Assembly: GCA_001412365.1 (NCBI GenBank)
Contig: LKUE01000018.1
Span: 1 to 11,435, forward strand
Source: Desulfuromonas sp. SDB
GTDB lineage: Bacteria > SDB-A
Direction of reading: 5' to 3'
Length of the DNA: 11,435 bases
Shown here: in pieces, positions 1 to 7,826 of the stretch
How positions within the stretch are numbered: the first letter of the stretch is position 1
How the letters are laid out: every line of letters starts with the position of its first letter
The notes under the pieces: model-generated
Database searches by the model: none
The model's input: the letters and a program-made list of their open reading frames with translations, nothing else
Told to the model about the DNA's origin: nothing
Position numbers and translations under genes: made by a program

Positions 1-210
1 GGAATCAATTCCAAATTTTGTGGGAAAAAAGAATTCAGCTAAATATATAAATACAGCTAACATTAATAAACTGGTAATAAAAATATTTTTTAACCAGGAA
101 TAACAAGCTAACCACATCAATAAAAATAAAGCCAGGACCAATGCAGTCACCAGGGGTCTTTGTTTTGCCGGCCAGTGACTCCAGATAAGTTCAGGATTGG
201 TTTCCATCAT
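1..210 (-). CDS. Small membrane protein, N-terminal part only (runs off the window)
   Basis: An open frame of 70 codons runs from an ATG at 208-210 (or the adjacent ATG at 205-207) to the window edge without a stop. The N-terminus (METNPELIWSHWPAKQRP) is soluble and rich in Trp and Pro. It is followed by two hydrophobic stretches, about residues 20-40 (VTALVLALFLLMWLACYSWL) and 43-62, which look like membrane helices separated by a short loop with one Lys. The start lies inside the last codons of the HIT gene (20-bp overlap), so translation is probably coupled to it; I see no good separate Shine-Dalgarno. The function is not recognisable from this fragment. That the frame is real rests on its hydrophobic pattern and the tight overlap. 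The true length is unknown. Confidence 0.6.
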   Translation of the reverse strand, partial: MMETNPELIWSHWPAKQRPLVTALVLALFLLMWLACYSWLKNIFITSLLMLAVFIYLAEFFFPTKFGIDS

Positions 211-697
211 CCCGGAATGAGTTAAATTCTTGATACATTTTTGTCCAGATTTCACTTAAGGAAAATGAAAAAACTTTGGTTTCGCCAAAAATTGGCATGA
301 AATGTGTATCCCCTTCCCAGCGGGGGACAAGGTGAAGGTGAAAATGACCGGGGATTCCTGCTCCGGCTATCTTTCCCAGATTAGCTCCTAAATTGTAAGC
401 GCCGGGATTGAACAGCTTGTTGATTATTTTTATAGCCCGTTGAGTGTTAATATTTATATCCAGAAGTTCAGGTTCGGTCAGCTGCTCGAATTTTCCAATA
501 TGGCGGATAGGGGCAATCATGGTATGGGCGGTATTGTAAGGATAAAGATTTAAAACCACCAAACAGTGTTCAGTCTGGTAAAGCTTTAAAACCTTTTGAG
601 AATCTTTTTCCTGGGCGGCAATGCAGAATATGCACTGATCTGATTTCCCCAAGCTTTCGATATATTTACTCCTCCAGGGAGCCCATAAAATATCCAT
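191..697 (-). CDS. HIT-family protein, Ap4A phosphorylase/hydrolase-like
   Basis: This 168-residue protein carries the histidine-triad motif GHFHLHLVPRW, with His118, His120 and His122; the middle His is the nucleotide-transfer nucleophile in this family. It opens with LWAPWRSKYI and a CxxC pair (Cys22, Cys25) that often binds zinc in HIT proteins, and it has the ANLGKIAGAGIPGHFH stretch typical of the branch related to mycobacterial diadenosine-tetraphosphate phosphorylase. Family knowledge suggests cytosolic cleavage of dinucleoside polyphosphates or related nucleotide conjugates; the exact substrate cannot be read from sequence. Length is normal for the family and all core motifs are intact. 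It is followed by an overlapping membrane-protein gene. The 200 bp upstream (698-897) hold no gene, only AT-rich sequence and the promoter listed separately. No Shine-Dalgarno stands just before the ATG. Confidence 0.9.
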   Translation of the reverse strand: MDILWAPWRSKYIESLGKSDQCIFCIAAQEKDSQKVLKLYQTEHCLVVLNLYPYNTAHTMIAPIRHIGKFEQLTEPELLDININTQRAIKIINKLFNPGAYNLGANLGKIAGAGIPGHFHLHLVPRWEGDTHFMPIFGETKVFSFSLSEIWTKMYQEFNSFRDDGNQS

Positions 698-703
698 TTC
701 AAC

Positions 704-732
704 AAGATAATCCTATTTAACAAATCAGTCAA
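704..732 (-). promoter_or_regulatory. Candidate promoter of the HIT gene, suggesting a leaderless mRNA
   Basis: Read on the minus strand, TTGACT (727-732) and TATCTT (704-709) are separated by exactly 17 bases, a good sigma-70-type arrangement. Only six bases lie between the -10 box and the ATG at 695-697, so transcription would start at or next to the start codon. This agrees with the absence of a Shine-Dalgarno. It is a prediction from motif and spacing only. Confidence 0.4.
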
Positions 733-897
733 GAATATAAAGTTCTTTAAAGTTTAACTCAGTTGCACCGCTTAATTATCTTTGTCAAAAGAACAGATTA
801 ATTAAACTGGTAGATATATTATCAAAATATTTAAAACTTGATTAGAGAACTTAAAACTGTAATGTAAAAAATATCTTGTTTTCAGGAGAAATAATAT

Positions 898-1422
898 CTA
901 TTTTCTTTGAAATTCAATTCTCAATCCGTAGTATCCGTGATAAACACTATCCGCAAAAGGCGTGAACAGAATTTCAGTAGTGGGAGTCTCCCAATATACA
1001 TAGAAATCATAAGCAGATTCAACTTCATAATCGTAATCTTCATATTCATCTTCATACACATAGCTGATAAGATCAGCTAAATCAATTACTGTTTCCTCAA
1101 GAATATCGTCATCCCTGCCTGGTTTGAAACTGTAAGCAAGCACCATTTTTCCATAGTACAGCCTTTCATCTTCATCGAATACAAAGTATAAATTGGAAAC
1201 ATCGTAGACATCATCATCTAAGGCATTTATTTCTATATCACTGAAATACAGTACTAATTCCCCTTCTGAATTTTCATATTCATCACCTAATTCGTAACCG
1301 AATCCGGTCATATACCCTATTACTGATTCCGGATACTCATACCAGTCGGCAAATTTTAGAAATTGAGCTGATAGTAAACTGATAAAACCAATCATCAATA
1401 ATACAAATATTGTTCTCTTCAT
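898..1422 (-). CDS. Small secreted acidic, tyrosine-rich protein of unknown function
   Basis: The 174-residue product starts with a clear Sec signal peptide (MKRTIFVLLMIGFISLLSA, probable cleavage before QF). I chose the ATG at 1420-1422 because AGGAGG sits four bases upstream. A longer reading from a TTG at 1441-1443 would place that Shine-Dalgarno inside the coding region. The mature protein is very acidic: I count 39 Asp/Glu against 10 Lys/Arg over the whole product, plus 22 Tyr. The densest part is around residues 121-135 (YVYEDEYEDYDYEVE). It has no mature cysteine, no further membrane segment and no family motif I recognise. Alternating hydrophobic and acidic residues suggest a beta-rich periplasmic or surface fold, possibly binding cations, but that is inference. 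It diverges from the sensor kinase gene across 173 bp. Confidence 0.75.
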   Translation of the reverse strand: MKRTIFVLLMIGFISLLSAQFLKFADWYEYPESVIGYMTGFGYELGDEYENSEGELVLYFSDIEINALDDDVYDVSNLYFVFDEDERLYYGKMVLAYSFKPGRDDDILEETVIDLADLISYVYEDEYEDYDYEVESAYDFYVYWETPTTEILFTPFADSVYHGYYGLRIEFQRK

Positions 1423-1522
1423 CAGTCCTCCTTTTATTTTCAATATAAATTATTTATTATTAAAAATCTATTCATAAAATTTATTTTATTTAACTTGAGA
1501 TAAAAAAATTAAGATGGTTAGA

Positions 1523-1546
1523 TTTGATATTTTCTGTTTGATATTT
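1523..1546 (+). repeat. Two direct repeats TTTGATATTT upstream of the sensor kinase
   Basis: TTTGATATTT occurs at 1523-1532 and again at 1537-1546, a 14-bp period, within the 173-bp divergent region between the acidic secreted protein and the kinase. Either copy contains a TTGATA that could act as a -35 box (for example 1538-1543 with a TA-rich -10 around 1559-1566), but no single promoter stands out. In such AT-rich DNA this may be chance. Confidence 0.25.
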
Positions 1547-1595
1547 CAATTCCGATAATATAAAGTATTATCATAATTTACAGAGCATATTATGT

Positions 1596-4505
1596 ATGGA
1601 ATATAATATTAACCAAGATGATTTAAAATATTTCCCCTCCTTTATTGCAATTTTCTCCGAACAGATTTACAAGCCTTGTTTTATATCTGATAACCTGGTG
1701 AATATTTTAGGTCTAAGTTCATCTGAGTTTTTAGACCAAGTAAGAGATATTACCAGCTTGATTCATCAGGATGATGTTGATGAATATAAACTTCAAGTTA
1801 ACAAATTTTATCAATCTGATTTAAAATTTATAAAATTGAAACCTTTCCGTCTTAAGACAGTTCAACAAAATTATTTGTGGATTTCTGAATTAAGATCCAG
1901 GAAAGAAGATGGTGAATTTAATGTTAGCTATGCCTTTATGACGGATATCACTTCCCAGGTAGAAAAAGATGATCAAGTTCGCAGAGAGCAGCAGGCTTTG
2001 GCTTTAATTCTTGATTTAGCTATTCATGCTAAAGATGTCAAGGATTTATGCAGAAGAGTATTGAAGGGATTGATCAATGTTTTATCATTCAGCTATGGTT
2101 CCATCCGGCTTTTAAACCATCAAACCGGTAAACTTGAACCGGCGGCAATAGTTGGTTTAAATCCGGAGAAAGCTGAAGAACTTGTCCCCATAATTGATCA
2201 ATCTGATAATTACTATATTTCTTCTCAGGTGTTAAAAACTAAGCAGCCAATTTTTGCTCCGGTTATCAAAGAACATTCTATTTATACAACCCATAAAAAA
2301 AGGGTGGAAGAACTGGATATTGAAGCATTGATTTCTTGTCCCATTCTGGATAAGTGCAATCAAATAGTGGGATTAATAAATTTAGTTTCTAATCGTAATT
2401 TAGACTTATCTTTAGATAGAAAGATATTTTTCAATACGGTAACCGATATGTTTTCTATGGTTTTAGAGAAGAAATTTGTGGAAGATAAATTAGCGGAAAG
2501 CGAGCAAAAATACCGAAAAATGGTAGATATGTCTCCTGAAGCCATTGCTGTTCATAAAAATGGTATATTGAAATATGTAAATAAAGCAGGCGCAGAGATG
2601 TTGGGCATAGAAGATGTCTCCTCATACATTGGTGAATCCATTCAACAGTTTATTCATCCTGATTACCGAAAACTGGTTGAACAGAGGGTCTCCACTATGA
2701 TATCGGAGAAAACTGAAGTTCCGGTAATTGAAGAGAAATTTTTGAAAGCGGATGGCACCTCCCTGGATGTGGCAGTTCAGGCAGCTTACTTCCCCTTTGA
2801 AGGAGAACAAGCTATTCAGGTTGTATTTCAGGATATAACTAAGCGAAAGCAATCTGAACAACAGATAAGACACTTAAACAAAGTGTTAAAAGCGATAAGG
2901 AATATTAATCAGCTTATCACCCATGAAAAAGATCGGAATATATTATTGGAGAAGATTGGTGAAATACTGACCTTTCAGCGGGGATACCATTCAACTTTAA
3001 TAATTTTAGTGGATAGATATCTGAATACAACTTTTTCAGTAATTATCGGGGAAAATGAGGAAAATAAAAAATTATTGGAAATTTGTGAGCAAAGTATTAT
3101 TCCCCCTTGTTTTCAGAAAGCATTGAAAAAGAGAATTTCCATAGTTAGATCACCTATAGACAATTGTAAAAATTGCAGCATTAATGAAGTTTGTGGGGAT
3201 TGCACCAGAATTACAGCTGCTTTGGAATATTCGGGCACTGTTTACGGATTTCTCTCTGTAATTTCTGACCGGGATATTGATCAGGAGGAGTTAGATTTAT
3301 TTTTGGAGATGAGTGAAGATCTCTGTTATGCTCTGCACGACATTGAATTAGAGGAACACCGGAAAAAGATTGAGAAAGAATACAACCGTATTGAAAGGTT
3401 GGAATCTTTAGGTACTCTAGCCGGAGGTATTGCCCATGATTTTAATAATATTCTCACCGGTATCATGGGTAATATTTCGGTTATCAAGTTCAAGGCAGAT
3501 CAACATTCGCAATTTCTACTACAAGAAGCTTTAAAAGCTTGTTATCAGGCAAAAAATCTGACCAAACAGCTGTTAACCTTTTCTTCGGGCGGAGATCCTG
3601 TTATTGAAACTGCCTCCATACCTGAAATCATAAAAGATTCAGCGGAGTTTGCGCTTAGAGGCTCTAATGTCAAATGTAATTATCATTTTTTAGATAATTT
3701 ATGGATGGTAAATATTGATAAAGGACAAATTAATCAGGTTGTACATAATTTGATCATCAATGCTGATCATGCTATGCCAAAAGGGGGAGAGATTAATATA
3801 TATTCAAAAAATGTTGAATTGAACAAGGAGATGGAGAACTTTCTGCCCCCGGGAAGATATGTTGAAATTAAAGTACAGGATCAAGGCACGGGGATAGATC
3901 CGGAAAATTTCAGTAAAATTTTTGATCCTTATTTCTCCACAAAAAAAGATGGGAGCGGGTTGGGATTAGCCACCACCCATTCTATTATAAAAAAACATAA
4001 AGGATATATAACTGCGCAGTCTGTGGTGGGAGAGGGAACAACCTTTATCATTTACTTACCCGCAGCTGAAAAAACCATAGCCAAGCCCGAACCACAGATT
4101 CTGCATATAACTGAAATTCCTCCTGATTTGAAAATATTACTTATGGATGATGAAAAATTGATTTTAGATACAGTTAAAAATATTCTGGAATCCTATAATG
4201 TTGAAGTGGATTGTGTTGATGAGGGATACCGAGCGGTCCAGAAGTACAAAAAGCGGTTAGAACAACACCAAGGTTATGATGCGGTGATATTAGACTTGAC
4301 TGTTCCCGGTGGAATGGGAGGAAGGGAAACAGTTAAAGCGATTCTGGAAATTGATCCTGATGCTAGGATTATTGCATCCAGCGGTTATTCCAATGATCCT
4401 CTGATGGCTGATTACCTGGAATATGGGTTTAAAGGAGTGATATTAAAACCTTATACTTCAAATGACTTACTGAGGGTGATTATCCAGACCATAAAATCTA
4501 AATAA
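1596..4505 (+). CDS. Soluble hybrid sensor histidine kinase/response regulator (PAS-GAF-PAS-GAF-HisKA-HATPase-REC)
   Basis: Of 969 residues, the N-terminal half is sensory. There is a PAS domain at about 10-122 (ending FMTDITSQVEKDD), GAF at about 135-290, a second PAS at about 300-418 (ending VVFQDITKRKQSEQQ) and a GAF-like domain at about 430-585. The transmitter has its H-box at GGIAHDFNNIL with phosphoacceptor His614, an N-box around NLIINADHAM (718-727), a G1 box DQGTGI (762-767), an F-box FDPYFSTK and a G2 box GSGLGL (786-791). A receiver follows from about 846 to 969 with Asp851/Asp852, phosphoacceptor Asp900, Ser928/Ser929 and Lys951. All catalytic residues are present. There is no signal peptide or membrane helix, so it should sense a cytosolic cue. 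With no DNA-binding output, it probably passes phosphate to a separate HPt or regulator. The second GAF has four cysteines (CxxCx5CxxC, 524-536). The start lacks a strong Shine-Dalgarno; an ATG at 1592 is out of frame. Confidence 0.93.
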   Translation: MEYNINQDDLKYFPSFIAIFSEQIYKPCFISDNLVNILGLSSSEFLDQVRDITSLIHQDDVDEYKLQVNKFYQSDLKFIKLKPFRLKTVQQNYLWISELRSRKEDGEFNVSYAFMTDITSQVEKDDQVRREQQALALILDLAIHAKDVKDLCRRVLKGLINVLSFSYGSIRLLNHQTGKLEPAAIVGLNPEKAEELVPIIDQSDNYYISSQVLKTKQPIFAPVIKEHSIYTTHKKRVEELDIEALISCPILDKCNQIVGLINLVSNRNLDLSLDRKIFFNTVTDMFSMVLEKKFVEDKLAESEQKYRKMVDMSPEAIAVHKNGILKYVNKAGAEMLGIEDVSSYIGESIQQFIHPDYRKLVEQRVSTMISEKTEVPVIEEKFLKADGTSLDVAVQAAYFPFEGEQAIQVVFQDITKRKQSEQQIRHLNKVLKAIRNINQLITHEKDRNILLEKIGEILTFQRGYHSTLIILVDRYLNTTFSVIIGENEENKKLLEICEQSIIPPCFQKALKKRISIVRSPIDNCKNCSINEVCGDCTRITAALEYSGTVYGFLSVISDRDIDQEELDLFLEMSEDLCYALHDIELEEHRKKIEKEYNRIERLESLGTLAGGIAHDFNNILTGIMGNISVIKFKADQHSQFLLQEALKACYQAKNLTKQLLTFSSGGDPVIETASIPEIIKDSAEFALRGSNVKCNYHFLDNLWMVNIDKGQINQVVHNLIINADHAMPKGGEINIYSKNVELNKEMENFLPPGRYVEIKVQDQGTGIDPENFSKIFDPYFSTKKDGSGLGLATTHSIIKKHKGYITAQSVVGEGTTFIIYLPAAEKTIAKPEPQILHITEIPPDLKILLMDDEKLILDTVKNILESYNVEVDCVDEGYRAVQKYKKRLEQHQGYDAVILDLTVPGGMGGRETVKAILEIDPDARIIASSGYSNDPLMADYLEYGFKGVILKPYTSNDLLRVIIQTIKSK

Positions 4506-4574
4506 CCTGAAATTAATTTTTCTATTTAAAATTTTTATTATGAACATTTTTAAGTTAAACAAAAAAGGAATAAA

Positions 4575-5158
4575 ATGAAATTTAGATGGGGATTGATTGT
4601 GGGATTAAGTTTTTGTGGTTTACTGTACAGTAACCAGGTTGAAAGTTTATTAACCAACTGTCCTCAGTACAACTTTGAACAATACCGGGTGATACCCTAT
4701 ATACAGGCAGCAATGGTTTTACAGGAAATGGGGAGTAGGGAAGCCTTAGATAGTTTATATAAATATAGTGATGATTCAAAATATCTTTACCAGATAATGG
4801 TTTTGGCGAGAATGTTGTTTGAAGCCGAACCAGGAAAAGATTTCCGACGACCACTAATTGGAGGAGCGGTTTTCATTGGAGATACTGATTATGATGATTG
4901 GCACTAGGAACCTATTTGCCTGGTGGATGGTGTTCCCTTTTTAATTGTGCGGGGATATATATACTAGGAGGACTTCCTGAAAGTGCAACTAGTTATTTAG
5001 ATTACTGCCGGGAAAATGCCCGGTGGAAAGATGAACTTTATCAAATACCCAGTCAACAACAATTAGAAGATGCTTTAAACCAATTGATAAACAGTAATAA
5101 ATGGGATCAACCTCTGGACTCCAGCGACATTGAATTCCTCTATTTACAAATCAAGTAA
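4575..5158 (+). pseudogene. Probable exported protein gene, broken by a stop and a TA-repeat frameshift
   Basis: An ATG with AAAGGA five bases upstream opens a frame with a signal-like N-terminus (MKFRWGLIVGLSFCGLLYS) that stops at TAG 4905-4907 after 110 residues. The same frame continues past the stop as EPICLVDGVPFLIVRGYI, which reads like real protein. It then meets a second TAG at 4965-4967, just after the dinucleotide run TATATATA (4956-4963). Removing one TA joins it to a frame that runs to the TAA at 5156-5158 as LGGLPESATSYLDYC and onward, giving about 193 residues in all. So I read one ancestral gene with a nonsense codon and a TA slippage. An alternative is one frameshift just before 4898 into the second frame, which reads less convincingly. 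I do not know its function. It starts 69 bp after the kinase and may share its transcript. A sequencing or assembly error is possible. Confidence 0.6.
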
Positions 5159-5176
5159 ATAGATTAAAAATTGTTA

Positions 5177-5199
5177 TTTGGCTAAATATATTATCCAAA
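5177..5199. terminator. Weak inverted repeat between convergent genes
   Basis: TTTGG at 5177-5181 can pair with CCAAA at 5195-5199, with three further inner A-T pairs after one mismatch. It lies between the stop codons of the two converging genes at 5158 and 5206. The stem is short and AT-rich and no clean U-run follows, so a role as a bidirectional terminator is only a suggestion. Confidence 0.2.
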
Positions 5200-5205
5200 C
5201 CTCCT

Positions 5206-7776
5206 TCACAAAACTAAAAGCTTTTTACAGAAAGACTGTTGAGAAGTGGTAATTTTAACAATGTACAATCCCCGGTGCTGAGGGGTGTACACAAATTGAT
5301 GAATCCCGGTTCTTAATTCAAGTTCAGGCTGATTTTCCACTAACCTTCCGGTCAGATCAAAGATCTGGATAGCTATATTTGTATCCTGGGGAGTGTACAT
5401 TTCAATGACTACATTGTTCCGGTTAATTGCTGACCAGTTCACTGAAAATCTATCGGTATCAATCCAAAGATTTTCCTCTACTCCCACCGTAGATCTTCCC
5501 ACAAAACAGTAGTAGGTCAAGGGAGCGCTGTCCGGATCGGTGGAGATGTTTTGTAAACTGTCCCTGGCCCAGATATAATATTTTACACTGTCATCATCCA
5601 GGTAAACTGGAGGAATGCATCCTTGGTACCAGCTATTCGTCTGCAGGATCATGGGAAAGGTGAAAAATTGCACATCTTCAGTTCTCTTGTAATAAAGAAC
5701 AGCAGTGTCCACACCGTTATTATCGACAATTTTAGCCCAAACCGGATAGGGTCCGGCAAAACCGGTATCCGGCCAAATAGTGGTGGAGTCAATAACCGGA
5801 CCGCTGGTGTCAAAACTGACATTAAAGCAGTATGGTCCGTTAGGACCAGCGGAAGGATCGTAGCTGTGATTGCCTGACGTGTCCCAAGCCTGGAGATAGT
5901 ACATTACACTGTCCTCTTCCAAAAACACCTGGGGAATTTCACCTCCGAACCAGTTTGCGGTATCATTGGACATTACAACTATACGGAAATTGGGATCTTC
6001 AATTCTCTGATAAAACAGACATACACTGTCCACAAAGGAATTATCAGTAATTTTACTGCACACCGGATAAGGACCGGGAAATGAAGTGTCCGGCCAGATA
6101 GTGGTGGAGTCAAAAGCAGGCGGAGCAGTATCCTGGAACACCTTGAATTGGTAATAGTTCCCAGGGGCACCTTCGGGATCAGTTGACTGGTAGCCGGAAT
6201 TATCCCAAGCTTGAATATAGTAGCAAACACTATCCGGTATCAGGTTAACATTGGGGATTTCCTCATTATACCAGTCATCTCCTGCTAAACTCATAATCAA
6301 TGATCGAAAATCAGGATCTTCAATCCTTCGGTAAAATAAACAAACGCTGTCCACTTCACTGATATCGGTTACATGGGTAGAAACATTATAGGGACCAATA
6401 AAGGTAGTGTCGCTGATTATAGTGGTTGAATCGATATCCGGGGGAGAAGTGTCCAGCATGACTGAAAATGAATAATGATTAGCAGGTGCACCCTCTGGAT
6501 CATGAGCTGCTTTATACTCCAGATCCATAGCCATTATGTAGTATTTCACCGTGTCCACATAATAACTGCAGGCAGGTATTGATTCAACATACCAGTTTCC
6601 GGTAGTATTTATTAAGGGTACACTATCGAAGAAGGGATCTTCTAATCTCTGATAAACTAGCCAGGTACAGTATAAACCGACATCATCAGTGATAAAAGTT
6701 TTTATCTCATAAGGTCCTAGATAACAGGTGTCACCAATAACGGTGGTAGAATCTATTTGAGGGGGGGTGGTATCAATAGTGGAGGTGTATTGGAAAATTT
6801 GCAAATCCAGGGAAGCATTGACGATATAGGCGTAGTTGTTATCCATGTCTACATCATCGCATCTTCCTCCCGGGTTGTAGCTGTCTTCGATAAATGCATT
6901 GGTGGGATCGGATACATTTATCAGGTAAATGCCCTGCGATAGATCACAGGTAATAACATGGTCATTGTAGTAATCTATCCCGTATTCATCGGTAGAGGTG
7001 TAAACAAAATCCAGGATAGTGGAACTTTGAGGGTTTTTTACATTGAATATCCTCATCCCTCCTGATTCAGAAAAAGAGTGTTGATTATGCTGTCCGGATT
7101 GGAAAAGATCAAGTGAATCCCCATAATAATCATCAAAAGTAACATAGACGATAGTATCATTTACTGCTAAGTTTGTTGCATAGTCTGGGAAAGGGGCTTC
7201 ATAACAAAAAATCCTGTGAGGAGAATTCGGATTACTGATATTAAATATTTCAAATGTACCTGTCCCCAGATAGGCATAATCTCCCTGGAGATCAATGGCA
7301 CATGCTCCATAAGTGGTGGCGGCTTGTCCAACAACAGCCATGTTAGAAGGATCAGTAATGTCAACTACATATAATCCGGCCCAGGCTGCAGCCAGAAAGG
7401 CGTAGTTATTTTTAATTACCACACTGTAAACATTATCGGGAATGCTTAATGAACTGATCACCATTGGATTGGAAGGATCGCTTACATTTATGGAATGCAA
7501 GCCGGTAAAGTTATCAGCAGTACCGACATAGGCAATAGTATCTACTACCCTAAGGCAATAGCTGTTTCCGGATAGATTGCAGGATCCTACCAAAAAGGGA
7601 CTGTTAACGTTACTGACATTTACAATGCTTAATCCCCCATTTGAAGTGGCTATATAAGCATAATCCCCGTAAACCCTTCCTTCCCGGGAACTTCCCGGCA
7701 CGGGACAGGTGCTGAGGTAAGTGAAACTTTCAGTTTGGGAGATTAATAAAAGAAATAACCCTAAAAAATTAATCAT
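5206..7776 (-). CDS. Secreted surface protein: LVIVD-type propeller, four Ig-like repeats, type A sorting domain
   Basis: The 856-residue product has a short hydrophobic signal (MINFLGLFLLLISQTES, unusually lacking a positive charge before the core). Residues about 20-330 hold repeats of the LVIVD type: GLSIVNVSNVNSPFLVG (48), GLHSINVSDPSNPMVIS (92), GLYVVDITDPSNMAVVG (134), FEIFNISNPNSP (175), MRIFNVKNPQ (241) and GIYLINVSDPTN (282). These probably form a beta-propeller. Four Ig-like modules follow, starting at Asp335, 442, 549 and 656, exactly 107 residues apart, each beginning D-T-x-x-P and sharing DSTT, GPY and a YY-x(3)-W/M-D/A core. Residues about 795-856 resemble a type IX secretion type A sorting domain (IFDLTGRLV, GLYIVKI, final KKLLVL), so the protein is probably exported and anchored or released at the surface. 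Such architectures are seen in FCB-group candidate phyla; the ligand is unknown. A perfect Shine-Dalgarno fixes the start. Confidence 0.88.
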   Translation of the reverse strand: MINFLGLFLLLISQTESFTYLSTCPVPGSSREGRVYGDYAYIATSNGGLSIVNVSNVNSPFLVGSCNLSGNSYCLRVVDTIAYVGTADNFTGLHSINVSDPSNPMVISSLSIPDNVYSVVIKNNYAFLAAAWAGLYVVDITDPSNMAVVGQAATTYGACAIDLQGDYAYLGTGTFEIFNISNPNSPHRIFCYEAPFPDYATNLAVNDTIVYVTFDDYYGDSLDLFQSGQHNQHSFSESGGMRIFNVKNPQSSTILDFVYTSTDEYGIDYYNDHVITCDLSQGIYLINVSDPTNAFIEDSYNPGGRCDDVDMDNNYAYIVNASLDLQIFQYTSTIDTTPPQIDSTTVIGDTCYLGPYEIKTFITDDVGLYCTWLVYQRLEDPFFDSVPLINTTGNWYVESIPACSYYVDTVKYYIMAMDLEYKAAHDPEGAPANHYSFSVMLDTSPPDIDSTTIISDTTFIGPYNVSTHVTDISEVDSVCLFYRRIEDPDFRSLIMSLAGDDWYNEEIPNVNLIPDSVCYYIQAWDNSGYQSTDPEGAPGNYYQFKVFQDTAPPAFDSTTIWPDTSFPGPYPVCSKITDNSFVDSVCLFYQRIEDPNFRIVVMSNDTANWFGGEIPQVFLEEDSVMYYLQAWDTSGNHSYDPSAGPNGPYCFNVSFDTSGPVIDSTTIWPDTGFAGPYPVWAKIVDNNGVDTAVLYYKRTEDVQFFTFPMILQTNSWYQGCIPPVYLDDDSVKYYIWARDSLQNISTDPDSAPLTYYCFVGRSTVGVEENLWIDTDRFSVNWSAINRNNVVIEMYTPQDTNIAIQIFDLTGRLVENQPELELRTGIHQFVYTPQHRGLYIVKITTSQQSFCKKLLVL
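5491..6774 (-). repeat. Four tandem 321-bp repeats coding 107-residue Ig-like modules
   Basis: The units cover 6454-6774, 6133-6453, 5812-6132 and 5491-5811. They have the same length to the residue, and the third and fourth share near-identical DNA around the stretch coding IDSTTIWPDT. This indicates duplication within the gene. The last two copies look most alike and the first most diverged (it has its own cysteines and lacks the WD in the YYIQAWD-type segment). Confidence 0.8.
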
Positions 7777-7781
7777 ATTGC

Positions 7782-7790
7782 CACCTCCTT
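7782..7790 (-). promoter_or_regulatory. Strong Shine-Dalgarno of the surface-protein gene
   Basis: On the minus strand AAGGAGGTG lies with its GGAGG seven bases before the ATG at 7774-7776. This is a full match to the usual anti-Shine-Dalgarno and decides the start of the 856-residue protein. Confidence 0.8.
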
Positions 7791-7802
7791 GCTGAATAAA
7801 AA

Positions 7803-7818
7803 TAATAATTAATTATTA
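7803..7818. repeat. 16-bp perfect palindrome in the surface-protein leader
   Basis: TAATAATTAATTATTA is its own reverse complement and lies just downstream of the predicted transcription start of the surface-protein gene. The position would suit an operator, but it is composed only of A and T and may be chance. Confidence 0.25.
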
Positions 7819-7826
7819 ATCAAAAT

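Noticed and set aside
1423-1443. Longer N-terminus for the acidic secreted protein from a TTG at 1441-1443.
   Set aside because: It would put the AGGAGG Shine-Dalgarno inside the coding region and add residues before a perfect signal peptide.
4506-4574. Terminator or promoter between the kinase and the broken gene.
   Set aside because: It is only AT-rich sequence; no stable GC stem or clear -35/-10 pair was found.
4905-4967. Recoding of TAG as an amino acid or a programmed frameshift in the broken gene.
   Set aside because: TAG is the normal stop of the genes at 898-1422 and 8335-9456, and no slippery heptamer with a downstream structure was seen.
4898-5158. A separate 86-residue gene starting at TTG 4898.
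   Set aside because: It has no Shine-Dalgarno, and its beginning reads worse than the other frame (EPICLVDGVPFLIVRGY). It is better seen as the tail of the broken gene.
5623-5877. Plus-strand open frame inside the surface-protein gene.
   Set aside because: It lies opposite repeat-coding DNA, has no ribosome site, and its sequence reflects the repeats. Other antisense frames within the kinase, flavoenzyme and surface-protein genes were dropped for the same reason.
6761-6767. A run of seven G (C on the coding strand) in the surface-protein gene as a phase-variation tract.
   Set aside because: It is only seven bases, falls in a Pro-Pro segment, and the frame is intact. It is too short to argue for switching.
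5491-6774. Regular repeats considered as a CRISPR-like or mobile structure.
   Set aside because: The 321-bp period is fully in frame and codes for Ig-like protein modules.
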